A stretch of DNA of 64,000 nucleotides. Source: GCA-2720975 sp964469565. Its GTDB lineage: Bacteria; Planctomycetota; UBA1135; GCA-002686595. The notes under the pieces are model-generated. The model had not been told where the DNA came from, ran no database searches, and worked only from the letters and a program-made list of their open reading frames with translations. The first letter of the stretch is position 1, and each line of letters opens with the position of its first letter. Where the stretch lies: the NCBI GenBank assembly GCA_964469565.1, contig CAYXZD010000002.1, forward strand, positions 186,001 to 250,000, written 5' to 3'. Below are positions 44,201 through 52,373 of the stretch, piece after piece. The position numbers and the translations under genes are program-made.

Positions 44201-45143
44201 CCGCCTCGGCGCCGCCCTTGTCGAGGGCACCCCGCCGCAGGGCCGGGCCGAGTTCCACGCTGGCGATCTGGCCGACCGTAATGGGCACGTTGTGGTTGAC
44301 TCCCACGACGATGTCCTCGATGTCCTCGATACTCTCAAGGAAACCCAGACCTCGCACCACGTACTCGGCCTTGTTGATCTCGATGGTCCTCGCACCCACA
44401 TCCACATTGGACTGGGCCACAGCTTTGAAGACTGAGTGAATGGGCACCCCATGAGCCCGCATTGCATCGGGATCCACGTCGATTTGGTATTCCTGCACGT
44501 AGCCCCCAATGGAGGCAACCTCCGCTACACCTTCAACGCTGGAGAGCTTGTAACGCACGTACCAATCTTGGACGCTGCGTAGCTCATGCATGTCCCAACC
44601 ACCCGTCGGTTGACCCTCCTCATCACGGCCCTCAATGGTGTACCAATACACTTGACCAAGGGGGGTCGCATCGGGACCCAACGCAGGCTGCACCCCACTC
44701 GGCAAGGTGCCTGATGGGAGGGAGTTGAGCTTCTCCAGCAGTCTGCTTCGCGACCAATAGAACTCCACGTCCTCCTCAAAGATCACGAAAATGGACGAGA
44801 ATCCGAACATGGACGAGCTTCGGATACTGCGAACACCTGGGACACCCAATAACGCCGCAGTCAGCGGGTAGGACACCTGATCCTCTACGTCCTGGGGTGA
44901 ACGCCCAGGCCATGCTGTGAAAATAATCTGCTGGTTTTCGCCCGTATCTGGAATCGCATCCACAGGAACTGGATCGCGTTCGATGCCCGGAACATGCCAA
45001 TCAAAGGGTGCAACGATGACCCCCCAACTCATGCACGAAACAGCCAGCAGGCTGACGATCAGTTTGTTCTCTAAGAAGAACCGGATCAGACGATCCAGGG
45101 CCGAAGGGCCCTTGGGTTCACGTGAGTCTTTGGAGGAGGTCAT
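41286..45143 (-). CDS. Heavy-metal efflux RND pump (CusA/CzcA type), enlarged
   Basis: A 1285-aa inner-membrane proton/metal antiporter of the HME-RND group, exporting Cu/Ag or Zn/Co/Cd through an adaptor and outer-membrane channel. Seen: VDAIPDTGENQQIIFTAWPGRSPQDVEDQVSYPL (in part), GIAIAIGTMVDVGIVLTEN in helix 4, the porter-domain MRAPMGVKVYGPD, and GIATDDGVIMATYL late in the membrane domain. It is about 240 residues longer than CusA: extra segments lie after helix 6 (about residues 535-650, with about three hydrophobic stretches) and after helix 7 (about 675-740). ATG 45143 overlaps the adaptor stop by one base (TAATG), indicating translational coupling. Confidence 0.92.
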   Translation of the reverse strand: MTSSKDSREPKGPSALDRLIRFFLENKLIVSLLAVSCMSWGVIVAPFDWHVPGIERDPVPVDAIPDTGENQQIIFTAWPGRSPQDVEDQVSYPLTAALLGVPGVRSIRSSSMFGFSSIFVIFEEDVEFYWSRSRLLEKLNSLPSGTLPSGVQPALGPDATPLGQVYWYTIEGRDEEGQPTGGWDMHELRSVQDWYVRYKLSSVEGVAEVASIGGYVQEYQIDVDPDAMRAHGVPIHSVFKAVAQSNVDVGARTIEINKAEYVVRGLGFLESIEDIEDIVVGVNHNVPITVGQIASVELGPALRRGALDKGGAEAVGGVVVVRYGANPLAVINGIKERIEQISGGMPSKVLEDGRVSTLEVVPFYDRSGLIQETLGTLNSALEHEILVTIIVVLIMMGHLRSAALISGLLPLAVLICFIAMKHLGVDANIVALSGIAIAIGTMVDVGIVLTENILKHASSEQSARERLEAVYRGASEVGGAVLTAVLTTVVSFLPVFAMEGAEGKLFKPLAFTKTFALLGSIIVALVIIPAAAHALLGQASTKDSRRKWRRNILLVLVGFLALKWSHPWAAAILWGLAAWRQWESRLPGNLRRLCLRAANLVAAFLVGILLARLWEPLGPGHGLGNLVFTLGIIGVVLLGFRVIIWTYEPILRWCLRNKLVFLSVPTALVAFGLVTWLGFARVAGPLAAPVASVARAVQTVLPSALVGSEPVTAANVKQWSPWVVAHHAFPGLGKEFMPKLDEGSFLLMPVTMPHASIGESFEMLQQQDMLIRSIPEVEEVVGKIGRATSPLDPAPISMVETVITYKSEYRVDKAGKRMRFAYDESKGEFLLDERHELVPDDEGRPFRQWRDKIKHPDDIWSEIEQAATIPGMTTASMLQPIETRRIMLQTGMRAPMGVKVYGPDLATIEEVAMDIEGLLKEVPSVRPATVFADRVIGKPYLEIDIDRRAIGRYGLVVKDVQDVIEVAIGGKRLTTTIEGRERYPVRVRYQRELRDQIEQLGQILVTGRGGVQVPLGQLAELRYTPGPQNIKSEDTFLVAYVLFDKQPGLAEVDVVEDAQAYLAAKIESGDYSLPEGVSYRFAGNYENQQRAAAKLRIVLPFALLVIFLILYMQFRSAVTTGIVFSAVFVAWSGGFLMLWLYGQDWFLDFSVQGTNLRDLFGVQPLNLSVAVWVGFLALFGIATDDGVIMATYLKQNFDKQMPSNKADVMDAIVEAGKRRIRPCLMTTATTTLALLPILTSKGRGADVMVPMAIPSMGGMAIALITIFVVPTLYCFVEELRLKRSS

Positions 45144-47671
45144 TACTTGCTCCCCACGAAACGCAATTGGCTGCCGCAGCGCAGCATGGCCGAGCCGAAG
45201 TAGGGATTGGCAAGGACCTCGCCGCGCTGAATCCAATCAGCCCCCTCATCATCGAAAGCCATGGAGCAGTGCATGACTCGTAGCCCATGGGCTGTGGGAA
45301 CAGACTCGGCAACTTCGATGAGCAACATCGACAGCTGGTGAAACGCGCTGCGCTGGGCCTCGACATCAGCGTTGTCTCCTAGGGAAGCGAGCTTCCCATG
45401 CATGGACTCAAGAGCTGCGCGGTTCGACTGAGCGACCCCTTCCTCCTTTGAGGCAGCCATCAAGCTTGCCCTGAGATCGGCCAGGGAAGTGTCGGCCCTG
45501 TCTGCCGCTAGGTGCTCTTGCCACAGTAGGTAATGGGAGAACAGGTTGGCGACTGAGCTATCTGCTTTCCCCTGGTCATGTCCCTCGCCGTGCGTGGGGG
45601 CCTGGGTTGATTGTTCCTCGCTCTCTGGGTGCTCGTGCTCGACGTGATCAGGCTTAGCTTCCTCCCTACCGTCAATGTCCTGCGCGCTCCCTGCAGCCGG
45701 ATCATCCTCGTCTTGCAACCCGTAACTAGTGAACTCCTCGCGGATCTCACCGCACCTCAGCATGCTTGCGCCAAAATACGGATTGAGTAGTTCCTCATTG
45801 CCCTGCAACCACGCCGCACCCTTGTCATCAAAAGCCATCGGGCAATAGGCCTCATATAGGGAGCCCTGTCCTAAATGCCCAAACTCTCGGGCTAGGCTCA
45901 GGAACGCCATTGACAACGGCTCGAAGTGCACCCGCAGATCCTCAATGCCCTGAGTTTGCATGGCCAGACGCACACTACGGGTCATTACGGCTTGCTCTTC
46001 GCCCCAGAGCGTACGGAAGTACTGGGGCAGTGCCACCGCAGAGGGCCCAGTCAATTCAGTGGCAAGATGCTTGAGGAGTGTGCGTGCAGCGCCCTCATCA
46101 TCCCCGGCCAGGGCAAGTTGCAAGTTCACGGCATGGGCAAAAATGGGAGCCAATGCACGGCGGAAGAGCAGTCCCTCCGGGCTAGACAACTCGTGAGGTT
46201 GAGGCTCCATACTCATCATGCTTGGCTTGGCCATGATTTGCATCGCCGAGTCAATTCGGAACGCGCCATGGGTCACTACCCGCTCTCCCTCGCGCAACCC
46301 TGCAAGCACGATGTAGTCTCCCCCTGCGCGAGGCCCAAGTTCAACCTCGCGCCCTTCATAGGTCGGCTGATCCGCTCCGGGCACCTCCACGTAAACAACG
46401 GCCCGCTTACCTGTGATAAGCACTGCACTCTTGGGAATCACAAGAGGACGATCTTCCCCTGTTGGCCCGGGAGATGCCAACCCCAGGGTCTCCGCCGGCA
46501 CGAGATCCATGCCGCAAACATCGCATTGGCCTGGGCCGTCCTTGACAATCTCTGGATGCATGGGGCTGACCCACTTACCCGCTAAGGATGGATCAATCAC
46601 TCGCCCTCCGCCTCCAAGCCGGGAGGTGGCTGCGGCGCGAACAAACATTCCAGGTTTGAGGAGACCCTCGGAATTGTCGATGTTGACACGCACCTTAGCA
46701 CTGCGAGTGTGCTCATCAACGGCGGGATCAATATAGGCAATGCTGCCCTCGATCAGAGTTCCAGGCAGGGCTTCCGCTTCAATGTGAATCGGTTGACCGT
46801 ATCGCAACCAGGTAAGGTCCTGTTCATACGCATCCAAGGTCACCCATAACCGCGAGAGATCCGCGACGCGGTAGATGCTCGTGCCGGTTTTCACATAGGC
46901 CCCTTCCTCAAGGAACTTGTCGATCACCACACCCGAGGTCGGCGAGGTCAAGACCATGTTGTCCTGAGCTCGCGCACCGGCTTCGATTCCGGCCACCTGC
47001 TCGGGAGTCAAGCCCCACAGGATGAGCTTGTCCCGAGCCGTGCGGTAGGAGTCCACCAGAAAACTAGGAACACGGGATGACGATTCACCCGGATCGAGGT
47101 TTTCAACGTATTCCAAAGGATCGCCAACGAGGTTGGATAGGCGGCTGTGGGTCAGGAGTAGTTCCTCCTGGGCGGCGAGCAGGTCGGGGCTGTACAGCCG
47201 CACTAGGTGCTCACCCTCTTGGACACGTGCGCCCGTGTAGTCAACAAACAACCGGTCAAGGCGGCCGGCAATCCAGGCGGAAATCGTCCGGATTCTAGTT
47301 TCGTCATAAGTCACCTTGCCCGTCATGCGCACGAGTCGCGAGACGTTCTTTCGGTGGACCCGCTGCACTGCGATGTTGGCCAGTTCGCGCGCAGCCGGCG
47401 ACATTGACATGCGCCTCGGGTTGTCATCCCCGCCTGCTTCCATGGCCACTAGGTCCATTCCGCAGATAGGGCAAGGAACGAAGTCGGGCAGTTGAATCTG
47501 AGGGTGCATCGGGCAGATCCAAATGGTGGGCTCTGCCTCTTCGTGCACATGCCCTTCGTGGCCAGTGCCCTCTGCCGGGGCACCTGTCCCCCAACCGATG
47601 GAGGAGCGGCCCAGCGCAAACAACCCGAGGGCCAGACTGGAGATTAGGATGATTTTGTTGGTGGGTTTCAT
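45143..47671 (-). CDS. CusB-type periplasmic adaptor with two metal-binding and two DUF3347-like domains
   Basis: An 842-aa membrane-fusion adaptor of the Cus/Czc efflux system. Seen: an N-terminal membrane anchor or signal; a heavy-metal-binding motif ICPMHPQIQLPDFVPCPICGMDLV (in part; about residues 51-75); the adaptor core with a lipoyl-like TSPTSGVVIDKFLEEGAYVKTG; a second copy of the motif (SPMHPEIV...CDVCGMDLVP) near residue 370 between barrel domains; and two C-terminal DUF3347-like repeats, each ending in the same pattern (YCPMAFDDKGAAWLQ...NPYFGASMLRCG; HCSMAFDDEGADWIQ...NPYFGSAMLRCG). These extra Cys/Met/His sites probably sequester metal for the pump. A His/Asp/Glu-rich linker separates the repeats. 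Confidence 0.9.
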   Translation of the reverse strand: MKPTNKIILISSLALGLFALGRSSIGWGTGAPAEGTGHEGHVHEEAEPTIWICPMHPQIQLPDFVPCPICGMDLVAMEAGGDDNPRRMSMSPAARELANIAVQRVHRKNVSRLVRMTGKVTYDETRIRTISAWIAGRLDRLFVDYTGARVQEGEHLVRLYSPDLLAAQEELLLTHSRLSNLVGDPLEYVENLDPGESSSRVPSFLVDSYRTARDKLILWGLTPEQVAGIEAGARAQDNMVLTSPTSGVVIDKFLEEGAYVKTGTSIYRVADLSRLWVTLDAYEQDLTWLRYGQPIHIEAEALPGTLIEGSIAYIDPAVDEHTRSAKVRVNIDNSEGLLKPGMFVRAAATSRLGGGGRVIDPSLAGKWVSPMHPEIVKDGPGQCDVCGMDLVPAETLGLASPGPTGEDRPLVIPKSAVLITGKRAVVYVEVPGADQPTYEGREVELGPRAGGDYIVLAGLREGERVVTHGAFRIDSAMQIMAKPSMMSMEPQPHELSSPEGLLFRRALAPIFAHAVNLQLALAGDDEGAARTLLKHLATELTGPSAVALPQYFRTLWGEEQAVMTRSVRLAMQTQGIEDLRVHFEPLSMAFLSLAREFGHLGQGSLYEAYCPMAFDDKGAAWLQGNEELLNPYFGASMLRCGEIREEFTSYGLQDEDDPAAGSAQDIDGREEAKPDHVEHEHPESEEQSTQAPTHGEGHDQGKADSSVANLFSHYLLWQEHLAADRADTSLADLRASLMAASKEEGVAQSNRAALESMHGKLASLGDNADVEAQRSAFHQLSMLLIEVAESVPTAHGLRVMHCSMAFDDEGADWIQRGEVLANPYFGSAMLRCGSQLRFVGSK

Positions 47672-49047
47672 GAGAAATCGCCTCCGATAAGGCTGTGGAG
47701 TTGGGCTTTGGCTTTTTGGTGGGCACTACACGCACGCCAGTAGGAGAGGTCGAACTCGATCAAAGTGCGTTCGGCATCGATCAGATCTAGAATCGAACTC
47801 TCACCAGTGCGGTAGGAGACTAGCGTCAATTGAAGGACCTCCCGGGCCCTCGGCAGAATGGAGTCGCGGTACAAAGTGATTTTCCGCGAGGCGTCGTCGA
47901 TCTTGAATGCCTCGTGTTCGACTTGCTCCCAAATGTGAGTCTCGGCTTGGTCTAATCGCTTGCGTGCGGCACGAGCAGTGTGGCGTGCCTCGTCCTGGGC
48001 AGCCTGATAGCTCGTACGCCAGATGGGTAGGGACATGGAAAAGTGCAGCATGACCGGATCGTCCCCACTACCGACGGTGCCCGGCATGGTTGATTCGCCT
48101 GTAAGAACCGTATCAATGCCCACTGATAATCGAGGTTTAGCCTTATACCCTGAAAGCTCCACGGACTCCTGGCTGGCACGCCATCCCAATTGCAAAGCCT
48201 GCAGACTTGGGTTTTTCTCAAGCGCTAAGGTGAAGTACGCCTGTGTATCTAGCTCAACCGAAGTGGGTTCGGTCAGGGTGGGCAGGGGCAGCGGCGCGGC
48301 ATTGTCCCTCGGTAGGAAACAGGTGGCTACAAGGTGGGCGGACACTGATTGCTGGCGCCTCAACAACTGCGCGAGGCCATCCTCGCTGCGGGCGATCTCC
48401 ACTTCAAGCCGTAACATCGCCACCTGTTCACCTCCAGCACGGACACGGGCCTGCACAATCGGTTGCAAGCCCCTCAGCAACTCTAGGAGCTCTTGCTTGA
48501 GTTGTAATTCCCGACCCAACAGAGCGTAGTCGTAATAGGCCGCTTCGATGTTTCTGATTGTTTGCAGCTTCGCAGCTAAAACCCGCTGCCAAGCCACCTC
48601 TGCCTGCGTGCGTGCAAGAGTTCCCCGCAACGCCAGCTCTCCGGGCCAGGGGAATGCCTGACTGATCCCGAGCTTGCGTAATTGAGGGCCTGTGCGCGTC
48701 TGGACCTGCTCAAGAAACTCTCCATAACTCAGGCGAGGGTCTGGCAAGCTTGCCGCTTGAGCTGGTTTCTGCAAAGTGGCCTGCCAGAGTTCATAGAACT
48801 CGGCAATCACTGGGCTGTGAACAAGGCCATGGGTTACATAATCCCCCAAGTCCGGTTGGTCTGTGTATTGGGAAGCTGGCGCGGCGGAGCTTGGGGACTG
48901 GACCTTCAGCGAACTAGGAGTCGGCCACTCACTCACGGTTCGAGTGGATTGGGAAGCCGTGCTGCTCGGGTTGGATATGGCCCTGCAGCTTGCCACCACG
49001 AGGGTGAGCACAGCACAGGAGGCATAGAATCGGTAGTCTTGAGTCAT
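47668..49047 (-). CDS. CusC/TolC-type outer-membrane efflux lipoprotein
   Basis: A 459-aa outer-membrane channel component. Seen: a lipoprotein leader ending VVASC (Cys21), the OEP repeats (two long helical halves, about 75-255 and 260-450), and LRKLGISQAFPWPGELALRG, a signature of CusC-like heavy-metal channels. Its stop overlaps the adaptor start by 4 nt (ATGA), so the two are translationally coupled. It exports metal captured by the adaptor and pump. It lies 209 bp downstream of the small Cys-rich protein gene. Confidence 0.9.
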   Translation of the reverse strand: MTQDYRFYASCAVLTLVVASCRAISNPSSTASQSTRTVSEWPTPSSLKVQSPSSAAPASQYTDQPDLGDYVTHGLVHSPVIAEFYELWQATLQKPAQAASLPDPRLSYGEFLEQVQTRTGPQLRKLGISQAFPWPGELALRGTLARTQAEVAWQRVLAAKLQTIRNIEAAYYDYALLGRELQLKQELLELLRGLQPIVQARVRAGGEQVAMLRLEVEIARSEDGLAQLLRRQQSVSAHLVATCFLPRDNAAPLPLPTLTEPTSVELDTQAYFTLALEKNPSLQALQLGWRASQESVELSGYKAKPRLSVGIDTVLTGESTMPGTVGSGDDPVMLHFSMSLPIWRTSYQAAQDEARHTARAARKRLDQAETHIWEQVEHEAFKIDDASRKITLYRDSILPRAREVLQLTLVSYRTGESSILDLIDAERTLIEFDLSYWRACSAHQKAKAQLHSLIGGDFS

Positions 49048-49256
49048 CGGTGGGGAACTCGTAGGAGTCGGGCGAAGGAAGGGGGTACGTGGAGCCGGCG
49101 CACACTGCGCTCATGGCTCTCCCCCGGAGAACGTGAATCAACCATGCTGCGCTCAGCACAATTCGCATACATGCGAACCAGCCAATGGCCCTAGGGTCCG
49201 CGCATTAGCGCGACGTCAATTGGCCCATGCGCCGCTTGGAAGCGGGCGGGCTCAAT

Positions 49257-49772
49257 TCAGAGTCGGTAGCTCTGATGCAGAATATGCAGGGCAGGCCGAG
49301 GAGGCGGGATCCACGCCTTCCTCAATCGTATGAGCCCACTCCTCGCATTGGGCAATCCCTTGCAATCATGCGAGTCCCAGTGAAAGGCGGCTCCCTGCAA
49401 TTCCGATGGGCCGGGGCCACGCTTCAAGGCTTCCGAGCCAGCCACGGTGGCAGGGAGGGGCATGGGCGTTGCAGAGCATGCGCAATGTGCTCGGGTCAGC
49501 GAGTCTCCCCGGTCCCGAGAGTCAGAATCCACATCTAGGCCTCCTCCCCCGCAGCAAGCCATGCCAGCACCCTGTTCAGCACAAGCCACATTGGGTTCAG
49601 CACAAGCCTCTGTGGCACCTTGCAACTCCAACACGCATTGACAGGATTGAGTACATCCACTTCCAGTCGCACGAGCAACCACACACCAAGACGTTGCAGC
49701 TGCCGGCTGCACAACGAGGTGCAGCAAGGCGAAGGTTGCCACGAGGGCAAATTGACGAATGCGTTGAGTCAT
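49257..49772 (-). CDS. Small Cys-rich secreted protein heading the metal-efflux operon
   Basis: A 171-aa protein with a clear signal peptide (residues 1-26, cut near AAATS) and 15 or so Cys, many in the middle: CTQSCQC, ACAEPNVACAEQ, MACCGGGG and HCACSA. No family is recognised. Position just upstream of the CusCBA-like genes on the same strand, plus the Cys content, suggests periplasmic metal binding, comparable in role (not in sequence) to CusF. ATG 49772 is chosen for the signal peptide. The following 209-bp gap before the channel gene shows nothing. Confidence 0.6.
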   Translation of the reverse strand: MTQRIRQFALVATFALLHLVVQPAAATSWCVVARATGSGCTQSCQCVLELQGATEACAEPNVACAEQGAGMACCGGGGLDVDSDSRDRGDSLTRAHCACSATPMPLPATVAGSEALKRGPGPSELQGAAFHWDSHDCKGLPNARSGLIRLRKAWIPPPRPALHILHQSYRL

Positions 49773-49853
49773 GGGATTGGAGGCACAGCCACCCGCGTGG
49801 GCACCTATCCGCAAGCTACGTCAAGAATGGGCCAAGCGCAGCAAGCTCAATTG

Positions 49854-49875
49854 AAAAAAATCCGTTAGCCGGATT
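49854..49875 (-). terminator. Intrinsic terminator downstream of the MFS gene
   Basis: On the minus strand AATCCG pairs with CGGATT around a GCTAA loop, followed by a run of five further T (seven T counted from the stem). It starts 46 bp after the MFS stop at 49921 and lies before the Cys-rich gene, separating the two transcription units. Confidence 0.65.
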
Positions 49876-49920
49876 CTCTCCGGCACGCTCAACTAGCCAG
49901 ACTGCGTAGAAAGAGGGGCC

Positions 49921-51174
49921 CTAGACGGGCTTCCCAGGTGCCTGGATGTCTCTCAGGGCCCGGTTCAATGTGAGGAAAAGCACCACGTAAAGTGCACCAA
50001 ATGCACCCAAAGCCATGGGATAACCATGGTTCGCTGCCAGCCAACCCAGAATAGGACCGAGCACAAAAAAGGAGAGCCGTACGCCGAGGCTTGCGATGGA
50101 ATTGGCCGTCGCACGCCAAGCCGCCGGCACGGAAGTGTTGAGCGAGTCCTTGATGACGACCTGAGTCAGCCCTCGACCGATTTGAAACAGCAGCCCCAAA
50201 CAAACACCGAGTACTGCCCACTGCACGGCCCGCTCAGTAGCGAACTGCAGCGAGCAAAGGGCCATGCCCCCATATCCCAGAACCGGGAGCAAACCCACGG
50301 TCTTGACCGTCATGGCGAATCCGATCCTATCCTCAACTCGGTGGGCAAGCCGACCCACCAATGCGACTGCTAGGTTGTAAGCCGCCCACAGAAGTCCAAA
50401 GTAGGCGAGTGGCACGTCGAGGTGGGTCCAGTAGTCCTGAAAGGCCCACACAGCGATGAGGGTGGAAAGCCCATAGATGATCAAGTTGAACAGGACCAGC
50501 CGCAATGCACGAGATTCGTTCATTACGCCGCGCCAGATCATACTTGCGTTGCGGAGGTGACTCGTTTTGCTCAGTCCCGGTGGGACAACATCGACCAGGG
50601 AAAGTGCCAAGAAGAATGGAGCCCAGCCCACGACTGCATTGGCGTAGGCCAATTCTTGCAGGGTCAGGCCAGAACCCGCCGCACTAATGAGCAGTGCAGC
50701 AAGCAAAGCGGCCGCCGTCTCTCCGCCTTGCATCCACATCAGGCGACGGCCGAGCAATCGACGCTTGCCGCTGGGATCGCCTAGAGCTTCAAGGGAGTCG
50801 TAGAGCAAGGCCACATCCGTACCCGAGTAGAAGCACACCCCCACTGCTGCAGCCAACTCAAACAGGACGAAGCCCCAAAACGAGCTAGCCCAAGCCAGAA
50901 GGGAATAGGCCACCCCGTGCAGAAGCCCCGCCAAGATAAGGCACCCTCGCCGACCGAGAAGATCCGAGACATAGCCAGACGGCACCTCCAGCAGCACGAC
51001 TGTAATGGCGAAAATGGCCTGCAGTTGGAATACGCGGTCAATCCCCAGGCCGCTCAAGCCAAAGTAAGGAACGATCACTGGCATCATCAGCATGAACATC
51101 CAAGTGAAGCTCAAGGCTTGGAGCCGAGTTACGTTTGAACGCAAGCGCGCACCGGAGATGGATGAGTGGACCAT
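49921..51174 (-). CDS. MFS transporter
   Basis: A 417-aa membrane protein with 12 hydrophobic segments. The loop between helices 2 and 3 reads EVPSGYVSDLLGRRG, the classic MFS motif A (G-x-x-x-D-x-x-G-R-R). The arrangement resembles drug- or solute-exporting members. Substrate unknown. It is divergent from the aldolase-like gene with only 29 bp between start codons, so both share a very short promoter region. A terminator follows its stop. Confidence 0.85.
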   Translation of the reverse strand: MVHSSISGARLRSNVTRLQALSFTWMFMLMMPVIVPYFGLSGLGIDRVFQLQAIFAITVVLLEVPSGYVSDLLGRRGCLILAGLLHGVAYSLLAWASSFWGFVLFELAAAVGVCFYSGTDVALLYDSLEALGDPSGKRRLLGRRLMWMQGGETAAALLAALLISAAGSGLTLQELAYANAVVGWAPFFLALSLVDVVPPGLSKTSHLRNASMIWRGVMNESRALRLVLFNLIIYGLSTLIAVWAFQDYWTHLDVPLAYFGLLWAAYNLAVALVGRLAHRVEDRIGFAMTVKTVGLLPVLGYGGMALCSLQFATERAVQWAVLGVCLGLLFQIGRGLTQVVIKDSLNTSVPAAWRATANSIASLGVRLSFFVLGPILGWLAANHGYPMALGAFGALYVVLFLTLNRALRDIQAPGKPV

Positions 51175-51203
51175 GGAGGTCGGGAAGATACCATGGGCCA
51201 GTC

Positions 51204-52373
51204 ATGGCACATCCCCCAGCGCTCTTTTCCAGACTGAACCCTGACGACTACTCCCTCCCCACTAGCGTGACCGAGCACCTCCTCAGTCCTTCTCTGGTGA
51301 TTTTTCAAGACAAGGTGCGGGCGAACATTCAACGCGTGATCGAATTGCTGGGCGGGGACGCAAGCCGCTGGCGGCCTCACGTGAAGACCACCAAGATGCC
51401 CGCCATTTGGGACGACCTGCACTCCGCCGGCATTACCCAATTCAAGTGTGCCACAACCCGCGAAGCCGCCGAGCTGCTCTCATGGCTCGACCGCCGCCAG
51501 AGTATTGGCGATGTACTGGTGGCCTACCCGCTCGTGGGACCGGCATTGGAATACCTAGGCCAACTGCTCAATCAACACCCGAGGCAACGCGTGAGCATGT
51601 TATGTGAGAATCCCGATGACCTGCAGGGGTGGCCGCCGACGCTGGGTGTGTTCATTGACCTCAACCCCGGTATGGATCGAACGGGCGTGCCGATGAATGA
51701 CCGGGAACGAATCCTCGCCATCGCCGAAGTCGCCGGAAACCGATTCAAAGGCCTGCATTACTACGACGGCCATCACCACCAGGCAGATCACGATGAACGC
51801 AGAGCTGCAGTGTTTGCGGGCTACAAGGAGCTCATCAACGTCCTCGAGCAACTCGAAGCCGCCGGCCCGTCTAGCGGTGAGGTGATTACCGCCGGAACGC
51901 CGGCCCTGCTCAATGCCCTCGAGTTCGAACCCCTAGGTCAACTACCCCGGTGCCGACACCGCGTGTCCCCAGGGACCGTCGTCTTGCACGATGGGCGGTC
52001 CGAGGAGGAGAATCCAGAACTCGGACTCGAACCAGCTGCGCTCGTCTTCAGCCGGGTGGTGAGTCATCCAACCGCCAATCAGGTCACATTCGACGCCGGA
52101 TCCAAATCCATCGCTGCGGAGGCGGGCCACCCCTGCGCCCATGTTTTGGGAGAACCCACCTGGACGGCCTTTGGACCCAGTGAGGAACACCTGCCCGCTG
52201 ATACGGGCACAGGCCCCCAACCTCCGCGCGGCAGCACGCACCTGCTCATTCCCCGTCACGTCTGCCCAACGGTCAACCTCGCCCGAGAGGCGCTCATGGT
52301 CGGTGTTGACGCAACTCACCGCCCAGTCTCAGTCAGCGCACGTGCCCACGACCTGTTCGCCCCTCCCGCCTAA
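51204..52373 (+). CDS. D-threonine aldolase / D-serine dehydratase-like PLP enzyme
   Basis: A 389-aa fold-type III PLP enzyme. Seen: the PLP lysine in WRPHVKTTKMP, a barrel segment GVFIDLNPGMDRTGVP, TAGTPALLN for phosphate binding, and a C-terminal HVCPTVN whose His and Cys bind zinc in D-serine dehydratase (DSD1). These enzymes degrade D-amino acids or D-hydroxy amino acids. I cannot tell the aldolase from the dehydratase. ATG 51204 is preferred over farther upstream in-frame starts because family homology begins about 20 residues later. The stop overlaps the convergent YihY gene by 4 nt. Confidence 0.85.
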   Translation: MAHPPALFSRLNPDDYSLPTSVTEHLLSPSLVIFQDKVRANIQRVIELLGGDASRWRPHVKTTKMPAIWDDLHSAGITQFKCATTREAAELLSWLDRRQSIGDVLVAYPLVGPALEYLGQLLNQHPRQRVSMLCENPDDLQGWPPTLGVFIDLNPGMDRTGVPMNDRERILAIAEVAGNRFKGLHYYDGHHHQADHDERRAAVFAGYKELINVLEQLEAAGPSSGEVITAGTPALLNALEFEPLGQLPRCRHRVSPGTVVLHDGRSEEENPELGLEPAALVFSRVVSHPTANQVTFDAGSKSIAAEAGHPCAHVLGEPTWTAFGPSEEHLPADTGTGPQPPRGSTHLLIPRHVCPTVNLAREALMVGVDATHRPVSVSARAHDLFAPPA

